Below are positions 1-5,563 of a DNA stretch of 6,610 bases, piece after piece (within the stretch, counting starts at the first letter, position 1; each line of letters begins with the position of its first letter). Both the position numbers and the translations under genes were made by a program. The notes below the pieces were generated by a model. The model was not told where the DNA came from. It ran no database searches and was given only the letters and a program-made list of their open reading frames with translations. Source of the stretch: an uncultured Pseudomonadota bacterium (GTDB lineage: Bacteria; Pseudomonadota; Gammaproteobacteria; Burkholderiales; SG8-39); assembly GCA_903909415.1 (NCBI GenBank), contig CAIVVS010000236.1, positions 1-6,610 of the forward strand. Direction: 5' to 3'.

Positions 1-122
1 CCGAGAACCTGGTCATCGCCCCCGACTGCGGCATGAAGTACCTGCCGCGCGAGACCGCGATGGGCAAGCTGCGCGCGATGGTCGCGGGCGCGAAGATCGT
101 TCGCGCCGAACTGGCGAAGTAG
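1..122 (+). CDS. MetE-like (cobalamin-independent methionine synthase family) protein, C-terminal fragment
   Basis: Only the last 39 codons are in the window (reading frame from base 3, stop TAG at 120-122), so this is a gene cut by the left edge. The visible peptide contains IAPDCGMKYLPRETA followed by a helix-like tail ending in VRAELAK. In the MetE/COG0620 family the Cys of a 'PDCG' motif near the C-terminus is one of the ligands of the zinc that activates the homocysteine thiol; here it is visible residue 9 (codon 27-29). The wording after it (MKYLPRETAMGKLRAMV) resembles the shorter, single-domain 'methionine synthase II' relatives more than full-length MetE, whose equivalent reads DCGLKTR. 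These relatives are methyltransferases or barrel proteins of the same fold whose substrates often differ from classical MetE. The gene converges on the minus-strand gene ending at 177. The exact reaction cannot be decided from this tail. Confidence 0.7.
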   Translation, partial: ENLVIAPDCGMKYLPRETAMGKLRAMVAGAKIVRAELAK

Positions 123-139
123 CGCCGCGACCTAGCGCA

Positions 140-165
140 GCGAAACAGCGCCGCGAAACAGCGCC
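140..165. repeat. Perfect 13-bp tandem duplication
   Basis: The unit GCGAAACAGCGCC occurs twice in a row (140-152 and 153-165) in the 54-bp gap between the two converging genes. Part of it (AGCGCCGCGA) also matches 121-130, so the whole gap looks built from slipped copies of one short motif. No stem-loop with a T-run is visible here, so it is not an obvious terminator. Confidence 0.8.
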
Positions 166-176
166 GGGGCGGGTGG

Positions 177-1022
177 CTAGCGCCGCGCCGGCGCGAAGCG
201 CATCGCCGCCTCGATCACCGCCGCGGGCGGCACCAGGCAGCGCGCCTGCGGGCAGGCCAGGTCCAGCTCGAACTTGCTGGCCTTGCCGCGCAAGGTGAGC
301 ATCGCATCGCCGGCGCGCTCGGCCGACAGGTAGTCGAAGAACTCGCCGTTGACCGTGCGGCGCGTGATCGCCACCGGGATGCGCATGCGCCAGTTCATGG
401 TCTCGGTGTTCAGCAGCGCGGCCCAGTTGATGCGCGCGCTCCAGCCCGGGCCGCGGTGCAGCGAGATCATGGACACCAGCACCAGCGGCCAGGGCTTGCC
501 GGACTGGTCCTCGGACTCCCAGGCGCGCACGCCGAAATCGAAGCCTACGCAGCTGGAAGCCGAGCCCGGCACCTCGGCGATCGCCTCGCGGTAGCCGGTG
601 ACCTCGCCCGCCTCGGTGATGCGCATGGCCGACACGCGGCACGGCAGCGGGCCGCCCAGGCGCGACAGCGGCGGCGCGTCGGGATCGTCCAGCGAGCGCG
701 AGATGCGGTCCAGCCGCTCGGTCAGTTCCGGCGATGCGATGACAAAGGCCTGGCCGGACTCGGGGCGCCACTGGAAGCCCTGCAGGGACAGGCGCTCGCT
801 GCGCCCGGCGTTCGGGCCCGACGGGTCGCCGTGGGCGATGGTGCCGCGCGCCCAGTCCAGCCTGCCGCCCGGAAAGGCACGGTCCACCAGCGCGTCGGCG
901 ACCAGGCGCAACTCGGGGCTCACGCCGCGCTCGCCCTGCGCGACCGCGTGGGCGCAGGCCAGCGACAGCACCAGCCAGGCCGCCCCGCGGAGCACCGACC
1001 CCAGCGCCGCGCGCACGGCCAT
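177..1022 (-). CDS. Secreted (periplasmic) protein of unknown function
   Basis: The product has 281 residues. The N-terminus is a convincing Sec signal peptide: a short positive region (Arg4, Arg12), a hydrophobic stretch GAAWLVLSLACAHAV, and a likely signal peptidase I site after AVA at residue 28. Cys23 sits in the hydrophobic stretch, but SLAC is a poor lipobox, so a lipoprotein is less likely. The mature part has four cysteines (128, 158, 257, 262). Two of them flank a short CPQARC loop near the C-terminus, suggesting disulfides formed in the periplasm. Several aromatic, strand-like segments (for example residues 178-231) suggest a mostly beta fold; no transmembrane helix follows the signal. 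I do not recognise a family or catalytic motif. The ATG at 1022-1020 overlaps the upstream aldolase stop as TGATG, which sets the start and implies translational coupling; no strong Shine-Dalgarno is needed or seen. An uncharacterised Burkholderiales-type conserved protein is my best description. Confidence 0.8.
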   Translation of the reverse strand: MAVRAALGSVLRGAAWLVLSLACAHAVAQGERGVSPELRLVADALVDRAFPGGRLDWARGTIAHGDPSGPNAGRSERLSLQGFQWRPESGQAFVIASPELTERLDRISRSLDDPDAPPLSRLGGPLPCRVSAMRITEAGEVTGYREAIAEVPGSASSCVGFDFGVRAWESEDQSGKPWPLVLVSMISLHRGPGWSARINWAALLNTETMNWRMRIPVAITRRTVNGEFFDYLSAERAGDAMLTLRGKASKFELDLACPQARCLVPPAAVIEAAMRFAPARR

Positions 1023-1957
1023 CAGGCGGCCTTGGCCAGCCCGACCTTGTAGCCGTACTGCTTGTCCAGGCCGAGTTCCTGCACGTGGCGCACGCCGCGC
1101 GCCAGCGCCTCGCCCTCGATGTTGCGCAGCGGCTTCCGCAGCGCGCCCACCGGCATGCCGAGCGCGCGCATCAGGCTCTTGACCGCCACCGGGTTGATGG
1201 CGGAGTAGTTGAAATGCAGGATGGGCAGCATGCGAAGGTAGGTGGCCCTGAAGGCCTCGGCCTCCTGGTACGACTTCCAAGGCGTGGAAATGGTGGCCAT
1301 CTCCGCCGGGATCACGTTGCCGCCCATGTTCGCCGTGCCGTGGCCGCCCAGCGACATGGTGGGCACCACCAGGCCGAGGTTGGGCGAGTCGCAGCACATC
1401 ACGGTGACGTCCGGCTTCGCCGCGAGGATCTGCGCCACCTGCCCGACGCGGGTGGTGGACTCCTTGTGGATCACGAAGTTGGGGTGGCGGAACAGGCGCA
1501 GCAGGTGGTCCCAGTGCAGGTCGGTCTTGACCCGCGGCGGGTTGTTGTAGATGCCCAGCGGCAGGTCGGTGGCGTCGGCCACCTCCATGTAGAAGCCCTC
1601 GATGTCGTCCTCGGGCCCGCAGATGTAGGGGGGGGCTGCGATGATCGCGCCGTCGGCGCCGTTGGCCTTGGCGAAGCGCACGTTCTCGATCACCTGCTCG
1701 GTGGTGTTGCCGGTGCAGCCGTAGAAGAACTTCATCTTCCCGGTCTTCATCTTCGCGGTCTCGACCAGTAGCTGCTTCTTTTCCTCGGGCGTGAGCAGGG
1801 TCGGCTCGCCGGTGGAGCCCATGAACAGGACCGCCTTGGTGCCGTGCTGCTCCTGGAACGCGAGCAGCGAGCGGAACGCGCCGAAATCCACCTTGCCGTC
1901 CTCGTTGAAAGGGGTGACGGTGGCGACGAAGGAACCTTCTATGCGCATCTTGGCCAT
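1022..1957 (-). CDS. Dihydrodipicolinate synthase/N-acetylneuraminate lyase (DapA/NanA) superfamily aldolase
   Basis: A 311-residue (beta/alpha)8-barrel protein of the class I, Schiff-base-forming pyruvate aldolase/lyase superfamily. Visible family marks, numbered from the chosen start: MGSTGEP (Ser48-Thr49, the pyruvate carboxylate loop, GTTGE in E. coli DapA), PPY with Tyr111 in the place of DapA Tyr107, YNNPPR with Tyr137 and Arg142 in the places of DapA Tyr133 and Arg138, and HKES with Lys165 in the place of the Schiff-base Lys161. The Tyr-to-Lys distance is exactly that of DapA. The catalytic core is therefore intact, but DapA's GIKEATG is replaced by VIHKESTT, and a PYICGPEDDIEGFY segment follows the first Tyr. 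I would not call it lysine-pathway DapA; a catabolic 2-oxo acid aldolase or dehydratase is more likely, substrate unknown. Start: a TTG 9 codons upstream (1984) also keeps the frame, but the ATG at 1957-1955 is preceded by GGGAGG and fits the family N-terminus. It is first in an operon with the secreted protein. Confidence 0.9.
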   Translation of the reverse strand: MAKMRIEGSFVATVTPFNEDGKVDFGAFRSLLAFQEQHGTKAVLFMGSTGEPTLLTPEEKKQLLVETAKMKTGKMKFFYGCTGNTTEQVIENVRFAKANGADGAIIAAPPYICGPEDDIEGFYMEVADATDLPLGIYNNPPRVKTDLHWDHLLRLFRHPNFVIHKESTTRVGQVAQILAAKPDVTVMCCDSPNLGLVVPTMSLGGHGTANMGGNVIPAEMATISTPWKSYQEAEAFRATYLRMLPILHFNYSAINPVAVKSLMRALGMPVGALRKPLRNIEGEALARGVRHVQELGLDKQYGYKVGLAKAA

Positions 1958-2053
1958 GGCGGCCTCCCGGGAATTCGTGGTCAATCCGGCATTCTAGTAC
2001 CGGCGCGGGTTCCGACGTATCGTTGCAGCCTGCCTCCACTGCCGGACCCGACC
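1958..2053. promoter_or_regulatory. Divergent intergenic region holding promoters of the aldolase operon and the Mo enzyme
   Basis: These 96 bases separate two divergent genes and must contain, or lie next to, both promoters. On the minus strand TAGAAT (1996-1991) matches five of six bases of a sigma-70 -10 box and would give a leader of about 25-30 bases carrying the aldolase ribosome binding site, but no good -35 box is seen 16-18 bases upstream. On the plus strand TATCGT (2018-2023) is a weaker -10 candidate. CCGG half-sites flank the TAGAAT segment (1986-1989 and 2000-2003); CCGG is itself palindromic and common at this GC content, so an operator is not claimed. AT content is locally higher around 1981-1999, as expected of a promoter. 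Confidence 0.4.
1963..1968 (-). promoter_or_regulatory. Shine-Dalgarno site that fixes the start of the aldolase gene
   Basis: On the minus strand GGGAGG lies 5 bases before the ATG at 1957. The alternative TTG start at 1984 would place this site inside the coding sequence, which argues for the ATG. Confidence 0.75.
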
Positions 2054-4372
2054 ATGGCCAAGACCGCAGCCACCACGAAACGCTACCCGCAACTCGCCCA
2101 CTGGGGCGCCTATACCGCCGTGATCGAGGACGGGCGCCTGGTCGCCTGCGAGCCCTTCGAGCGCGACCCGGCGCCCTCGCCCATGCTGGCGTCCATCCCG
2201 GCGATGGTCCATTCGCCGCTGCGCATCGCCAAGCCTTCCATCCGCGAGGGCTGGCTGAAGCAGCGCAAGGGCTCCGACGGCGGCGCACGCGGCACGGACA
2301 AGTTCGTCGAGGTGGACTGGGACACGGCGCTCGGCCTGGTGGCCGAGGAATGCGCCCGGGTGCGCGCAGAGTACGGCGCGGCCGGCATCTTCGGCGGGTC
2401 CTACGGCTGGTCTTCGGCCGGCCGGCTGCACCATGCGCGCACCCTCACCCGGCGCTTCCTGTTCGCCGGTGGCGGCTGCACCGACCAGGTGGGCAACTAC
2501 TCCTGGGGCTGCGCACAGTTCTTCCTGCCGCACGTGCTGGGCGGCTTCGAGTCGGTGTCGGGCAAGGCGACGCACTGGCCCAGCCTGGTGCGCAACACGA
2601 AACTCTTCATCGCCTTTGGCGGCCTGGCGCTGAAGAACGGCCAGATCAGTTCCGGCGGCGTGGGCGAACACACCATGGGCCCGTACATCGCCGAGGCGCG
2701 CCGCGCCGGCGTGAAGTTCGTGGTCATCAGCCCGACGCGCGCCGACTGCCCGGACATGCTCCAGGCGCGCTGGATCCCGATCCGACCCAACACCGACACC
2801 GCGCTGCTGCTGGCGATGTGCCAGGTGATCGCGTCCGAGTCCCTGCATGACAAGGCCTTCCTCGCCTCGCACTGCACCGGCTGGGACAAGGTCGAGCCGC
2901 ACCTGATGGGCGCCACTGACGGCACGCCCAAGACGCCGGAATGGGCGGAGGCGATCTGCGGCGTGCCCGCCGCCACCATCCGCGAACTCGCGCGCGAGGC
3001 CGCCGGCACCACCAGCTTCCTCACCGCCGCCTGGTCGCTGCAGCGCGCGCACCGCGGCGAGCAGCCCTACTGGGCGCTGATCACGCTGGCCGCGATGCTG
3101 GGCCAGATCGGCACGCCCGGCGGCGGCTTCGGCTTCGGCTTCGGCTCCATGGGCGGCATCGGCAATCCCAAGCCCGAGGTGTCTTCGCCCGAGATGGCCG
3201 CGGGCACCAACCCCGGCCCGAAGATCCCGGTGGCGCGCATGGCCGACATGCTGCTGCACCCGGGCGAGGAATACGAATTCAACGGCACGCGCGCCAACTA
3301 CCCGGACGTGCGCCTGGTGTACTGGGGCGGAGGCAACCCCTTCCACCACCACCAGGACCTGAACCGCCTGCGCCGCGCCTGGGCGCGGCCCGAGACCGTG
3401 GTGGTGCAGGACACCTGGTGGACCGCCACCGCGCGCCGCGGCGACATCGTGCTGCCGGCCACCACCACGCTGGAGCGCAACGACGTCGGCGCAGGCGCGC
3501 GCGACCGCTTCATCTTCGCGATGCACAAGGCGCTGGACCCGATAGGCGGCTCGCGCAACGACTACGACATCTATGCCGAGTTGTCCGAGCGCCTCGGCTA
3601 CGGCGAGGCCTTCACCGAGAAGCGCAGCGAGATGCAGTGGCTGCGCCACATCTACGACGGCGCGCGCGCCACCAATGCCAAGGCCGGCATCGAGCTGCCG
3701 CCCTTCGACGGCTTCTGGGACGAGGGCTTCGCCGAGCAGCCGCGGCCGCGCGAGGACTTCATCCTCTACTCGGGCTTCCGCGCCGACCCGGTGGCCAACG
3801 CGCTCAAGACGCCGAGCGGGAAGATCGAACTCTATTCCGAGCGCATCGCCGGTTTCGGCTACGACGACTGCCCGCCGCTGGCGACCTGGCTCGCGCCGCG
3901 CGAGTGGCTGGGCGCCGACCTCGCGAAGCAATACCCGCTGCACCTGCTCACCATCCAGCCGCCCGACCGGCTGCACGGTCAGCTCGATCCCGGCCCGGTG
4001 TCGCTGGGCAACAAGATCGCCGGGCGCGAGCGGGTGATGCTGAACGCTGCCGATGCGGCGTCACGCGGCCTGGATACGGGGGACGTGGTGCGTATCCACA
4101 ACGACCGCGGCGAGTGCCTCGCGGGCGTGCAGGTGGACGCGGGCACCGCGCCCGGCGTGGCGGTGATGGCCACCGGCGCCTGGTACGACCCGGTGGACAA
4201 CGGCGAGCAAGCGCTGGACCGCCACGGCAACCCGAACGTGCTGGCCTTCGACGCGGGTACCTCGCGCCTGTCGCAGGGGCCGAGCGCGCTGTCGGTGCTG
4301 GTGGAGATCGAGAAGTTCGCGGGCACCGCGCCCGCAATGCAGGCGTTCACGCCGCCGGCAATGGCGGCATGA
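2054..4372 (+). CDS. DMSO reductase/biotin sulfoxide reductase (BisC)-type molybdopterin oxidoreductase, cytoplasmic
   Basis: A 772-residue bis-molybdopterin guanine dinucleotide enzyme, full length for the BisC/DorA/TorA branch. In order: N-terminal AHWG (residues 15-18), SYGWSS with Tyr117 and Trp119, VGNYSWGCAQ with Ser150, the cofactor loop GQIGTPGGGFG (350-360), WGGGNPFHHHQD (424-435), LPATTTLERND (467-477), and a C-terminal dinucleotide-binding domain (about 627-752) with RLHGQLD and GAWYDP. Tyr117, Trp119 and Ser150 match Rhodobacter DMSO reductase Tyr114, Trp116 and the Mo ligand Ser147 at a constant offset of 3. Tyr at that place is found in DMSO and biotin sulfoxide reductases but not in E. 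coli TorA, favouring an S-oxide or related substrate. There is no Tat twin-arginine leader and no N-terminal Cys cluster for an Fe-S centre, so it should act in the cytoplasm like BisC. Unusual: GNYSWGCAQ replaces the common GDYST.AAQ. The ATG at 2054 lacks a clear Shine-Dalgarno, but no better in-frame start exists. No redox partner is encoded nearby. Confidence 0.9.
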   Translation: MAKTAATTKRYPQLAHWGAYTAVIEDGRLVACEPFERDPAPSPMLASIPAMVHSPLRIAKPSIREGWLKQRKGSDGGARGTDKFVEVDWDTALGLVAEECARVRAEYGAAGIFGGSYGWSSAGRLHHARTLTRRFLFAGGGCTDQVGNYSWGCAQFFLPHVLGGFESVSGKATHWPSLVRNTKLFIAFGGLALKNGQISSGGVGEHTMGPYIAEARRAGVKFVVISPTRADCPDMLQARWIPIRPNTDTALLLAMCQVIASESLHDKAFLASHCTGWDKVEPHLMGATDGTPKTPEWAEAICGVPAATIRELAREAAGTTSFLTAAWSLQRAHRGEQPYWALITLAAMLGQIGTPGGGFGFGFGSMGGIGNPKPEVSSPEMAAGTNPGPKIPVARMADMLLHPGEEYEFNGTRANYPDVRLVYWGGGNPFHHHQDLNRLRRAWARPETVVVQDTWWTATARRGDIVLPATTTLERNDVGAGARDRFIFAMHKALDPIGGSRNDYDIYAELSERLGYGEAFTEKRSEMQWLRHIYDGARATNAKAGIELPPFDGFWDEGFAEQPRPREDFILYSGFRADPVANALKTPSGKIELYSERIAGFGYDDCPPLATWLAPREWLGADLAKQYPLHLLTIQPPDRLHGQLDPGPVSLGNKIAGRERVMLNAADAASRGLDTGDVVRIHNDRGECLAGVQVDAGTAPGVAVMATGAWYDPVDNGEQALDRHGNPNVLAFDAGTSRLSQGPSALSVLVEIEKFAGTAPAMQAFTPPAMAA
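3125..3142 (+). repeat. Three-copy GGCTTC hexamer inside the Mo enzyme gene
   Basis: Three perfect GGCTTC units (followed by a one-base variant GGCTCC) encode the Gly-Phe run of GGGFGFGFGSMGG at residues 358-364, inside the molybdopterin-binding loop. TorA has GGGFGFGW and BisC GGGFGLSY here, so the extra Gly-Phe may be a replication-slippage expansion; frame is kept. Confidence 0.7.
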
Positions 4373-4489
4373 AGGCCGCTTGCCGGACGCCGATGCCTGG
4401 CTGCTGATCGCGGCCTCGGCACCGGCAGTATCATCGGACCAGATCGTGGGCGGCACACGCGGCCGCCCCGCCACAAGGGGGAGAACACC
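4373..4489 (+). promoter_or_regulatory. Intergenic leader of the BKACE gene with a candidate promoter
   Basis: These 117 bases separate two same-strand genes. TATCAT (4429-4434) matches five of six bases of a sigma-70 -10 box and would start transcription near 4441, about 50 bases before the ATG. The -35 region is poor (CTGATC at 4404-4409, with a long 19-base spacer). No hairpin with a T-run is seen after the Mo enzyme stop, so read-through from the upstream gene is also possible. Confidence 0.3.
4475..4483 (+). promoter_or_regulatory. Strong Shine-Dalgarno site of the BKACE gene
   Basis: AAGGGGGAG lies 6 bases before the ATG at 4490 and fixes that start. It is clearly stronger than anything in front of the Mo enzyme gene, suggesting independent and efficient translation. 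Confidence 0.7.
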
Positions 4490-5422
4490 ATGGCCAACAA
4501 GGTCATCATCAGCTGCGCCATCACCGGCGCGATCCACACACCCAGCATGTCGCAGTACCTGCCGCTCACGCCGGACGAGATCGCCGAGCATGCCATCGAG
4601 GCGGCCAGGGCCGGCGCGGCGGTGCTGCACCTGCATGCGCGCGACCCCAAGGACGGCCGCCCCACGCCGGACCCGGCGGTGTTCCGCCAGTTCGTGCCGA
4701 AGATCGCCGCCGCCACCGACGCGGTGATCAACATCACCACCGGCGGCTCGATCACCATGAGCGTGGACGACCGCCTCGCCTACCCGCTGCTCGCCAAGCC
4801 CGAGCTGTGCTCGCTGAACATGGGCTCGATGAACTTCTCCATCCACCCGGCGGCGCGCAAGATCAAGGACTGGAAGTACGACTGGGAGAAGGACTACGTA
4901 GAGGGCTCGGAGGCCAACATCTTCCGCAACACCTTCCGCGACATCAAGCGCATCCTGCTGGAACTGGGCGAGGGCTGCGGCACCAAGTTCGAGTTCGAGT
5001 GCTACGACCTCGGCCACCTCTACAACCTCGCCTTTTTCATGGACGAGGGCCTGATCAAGCCGCCGATCTTCCTGCAGTCCATCTACGGCATCCTCGGCGG
5101 CATGGGCCCTGACCCGGAGAACCTCTCGGTGATCCGCACCACCGCCGACCGGCTTTTCGGGCGCGAGAACTACCGCTTCTCCATCCTGGGCGCGGGACGC
5201 CACCAGATGTCGCTGCTGACCATGGGCGCGATCATGGGCGGGCACGTGCGCGTCGGGCTGGAGGACAGCCTCTACCTCGGAAAGGGGCAGATGGCCAAGA
5301 CCAACGCCGAGCAGGTACGCAAGATCCGCCGCATCCTGGAGGAACTGTCGCTGGAGGTCGCCACGCCGGCCGAGGCGCGCCAGATGCTGGGCCTCAAGGG
5401 CGCGGCGAACACCACGCTCTGA
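4490..5422 (+). CDS. Beta-keto acid cleavage enzyme (BKACE, DUF849; Kce-like)
   Basis: A 310-residue TIM-barrel protein of the DUF849 family. The family condenses a beta-keto acid with acetyl-CoA and cleaves it to acetoacetate and a CoA thioester; the founding member is 3-keto-5-aminohexanoate cleavage enzyme (Kce) of lysine fermentation. Zinc ligands align with Kce: HLH (His47, His49; Kce 46 and 48) and Glu258 (Kce 230) in HVRVGLEDS, which also supplies the catalytic pair Arg254 and Asp259 (Kce Arg226, Asp231). Thr83 and Ser113 replace Kce Ser82 and Thr106 conservatively. Kce Glu14, in CGAEVT, is Ile15 here (TGAIHT), so the substrate probably is not the aminated Kce substrate. The protein is longer than Kce because of an insertion at about residues 117-145 (HPAARKIKDWKYDWEKDY region). 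A full-length, intact gene; start set by AAGGGGGAG. It follows the Mo enzyme on the same strand and converges on metC. Substrate unknown; such genes are common in catabolic loci of Burkholderiales. Confidence 0.9.
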   Translation: MANKVIISCAITGAIHTPSMSQYLPLTPDEIAEHAIEAARAGAAVLHLHARDPKDGRPTPDPAVFRQFVPKIAAATDAVINITTGGSITMSVDDRLAYPLLAKPELCSLNMGSMNFSIHPAARKIKDWKYDWEKDYVEGSEANIFRNTFRDIKRILLELGEGCGTKFEFECYDLGHLYNLAFFMDEGLIKPPIFLQSIYGILGGMGPDPENLSVIRTTADRLFGRENYRFSILGAGRHQMSLLTMGAIMGGHVRVGLEDSLYLGKGQMAKTNAEQVRKIRRILEELSLEVATPAEARQMLGLKGAANTTL

Positions 5423-5459
5423 GCGGTCGGCCCCGGGGCGGAACAGGCATCGAGGCACC

Positions 5460-5486
5460 GTCATTCCCGCGAAAGCGGGAATCCAG
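5460..5486 (+). repeat. Dispersed palindromic (REP-like) hairpin repeat, left copy
   Basis: The core is ATTCCCGC-GAAA-GCGGGAAT (5463-5482), an 8-bp perfect stem with a GAAA loop, flanked by GTC before and CCAG after. This is the kind of element whose translation gives the tell-tale 'IPAFAGMT' peptide in spurious gene calls and which is scattered between genes in many beta- and gammaproteobacterial genomes (from recall). Confidence 0.85.
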
Positions 5487-5526
5487 CGACTTCCGGAAAG
5501 CAACCAGCGGTTTTGGGCAAGCGACA

Positions 5527-5553
5527 CTGGGTTCCCGCTTTCGCGGGAACGAC
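5527..5553 (-). repeat. Dispersed palindromic (REP-like) hairpin repeat, right copy, inverted
   Basis: Read on the minus strand this is GTC then GTTCCCGC-GAAA-GCGGGAAC then CCAG (core 5531-5550), the same element as the left copy with one changed base at each end of the stem. The two stem changes are compensatory (A-T pair to G-C pair), so the hairpin is preserved. Confidence 0.85.
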
Positions 5554-5563
5554 TACCGAGTGG

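Larger units (their letters stand above)
5460..5553. terminator. Probable bidirectional terminator formed by the inverted repeat pair
   Basis: The two 27-base arms (5460-5486 and 5527-5553) can pair along their whole length with one mismatch and one G-U wobble around a 40-base loop, or each can fold into its own small hairpin. They lie between the ends of two converging genes (5422 and 5564), where a terminator serving both strands is expected. There is no T-run after either arm, so simple intrinsic termination is not assured. The loop also holds the palindrome TTCCGGAA (5491-5498). Confidence 0.5.

Noticed and set aside
184..195. GC-rich palindrome GCGCCGGCGC at the end of the secreted protein gene as a terminator
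   Set aside because: It lies inside the coding sequence, has no loop and no T-run, and short CG palindromes are expected by chance at this base composition.
1844..2053. A 70-codon N-terminal extension of the Mo enzyme from an ATG at 1844
   Set aside because: It would overlap the divergent aldolase gene on the other strand and has no signal or family similarity; the ATG at 2054 matches the BisC N-terminus.
177..2288. A 703-residue minus-strand open frame spanning the secreted protein, the whole aldolase and the start of the Mo enzyme
   Set aside because: Only its last 281 codons (from the ATG at 1022) are a real gene. The rest is an Arg/Gly/His-rich shadow of the aldolase in another frame, typical of high GC DNA with few stop codons.
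1994..3976. A 660-residue minus-strand open frame antisense to the Mo enzyme
   Set aside because: Low-complexity Arg/Gly/Val/His composition, no recognisable motif, and the plus strand carries a full conserved enzyme.
4061..5527. A 488-residue minus-strand open frame antisense to BKACE
   Set aside because: It begins inside the hairpin repeat (the 'WIPAFAGMT' peptide) and runs antisense to conserved BKACE codons; a classic spurious call.
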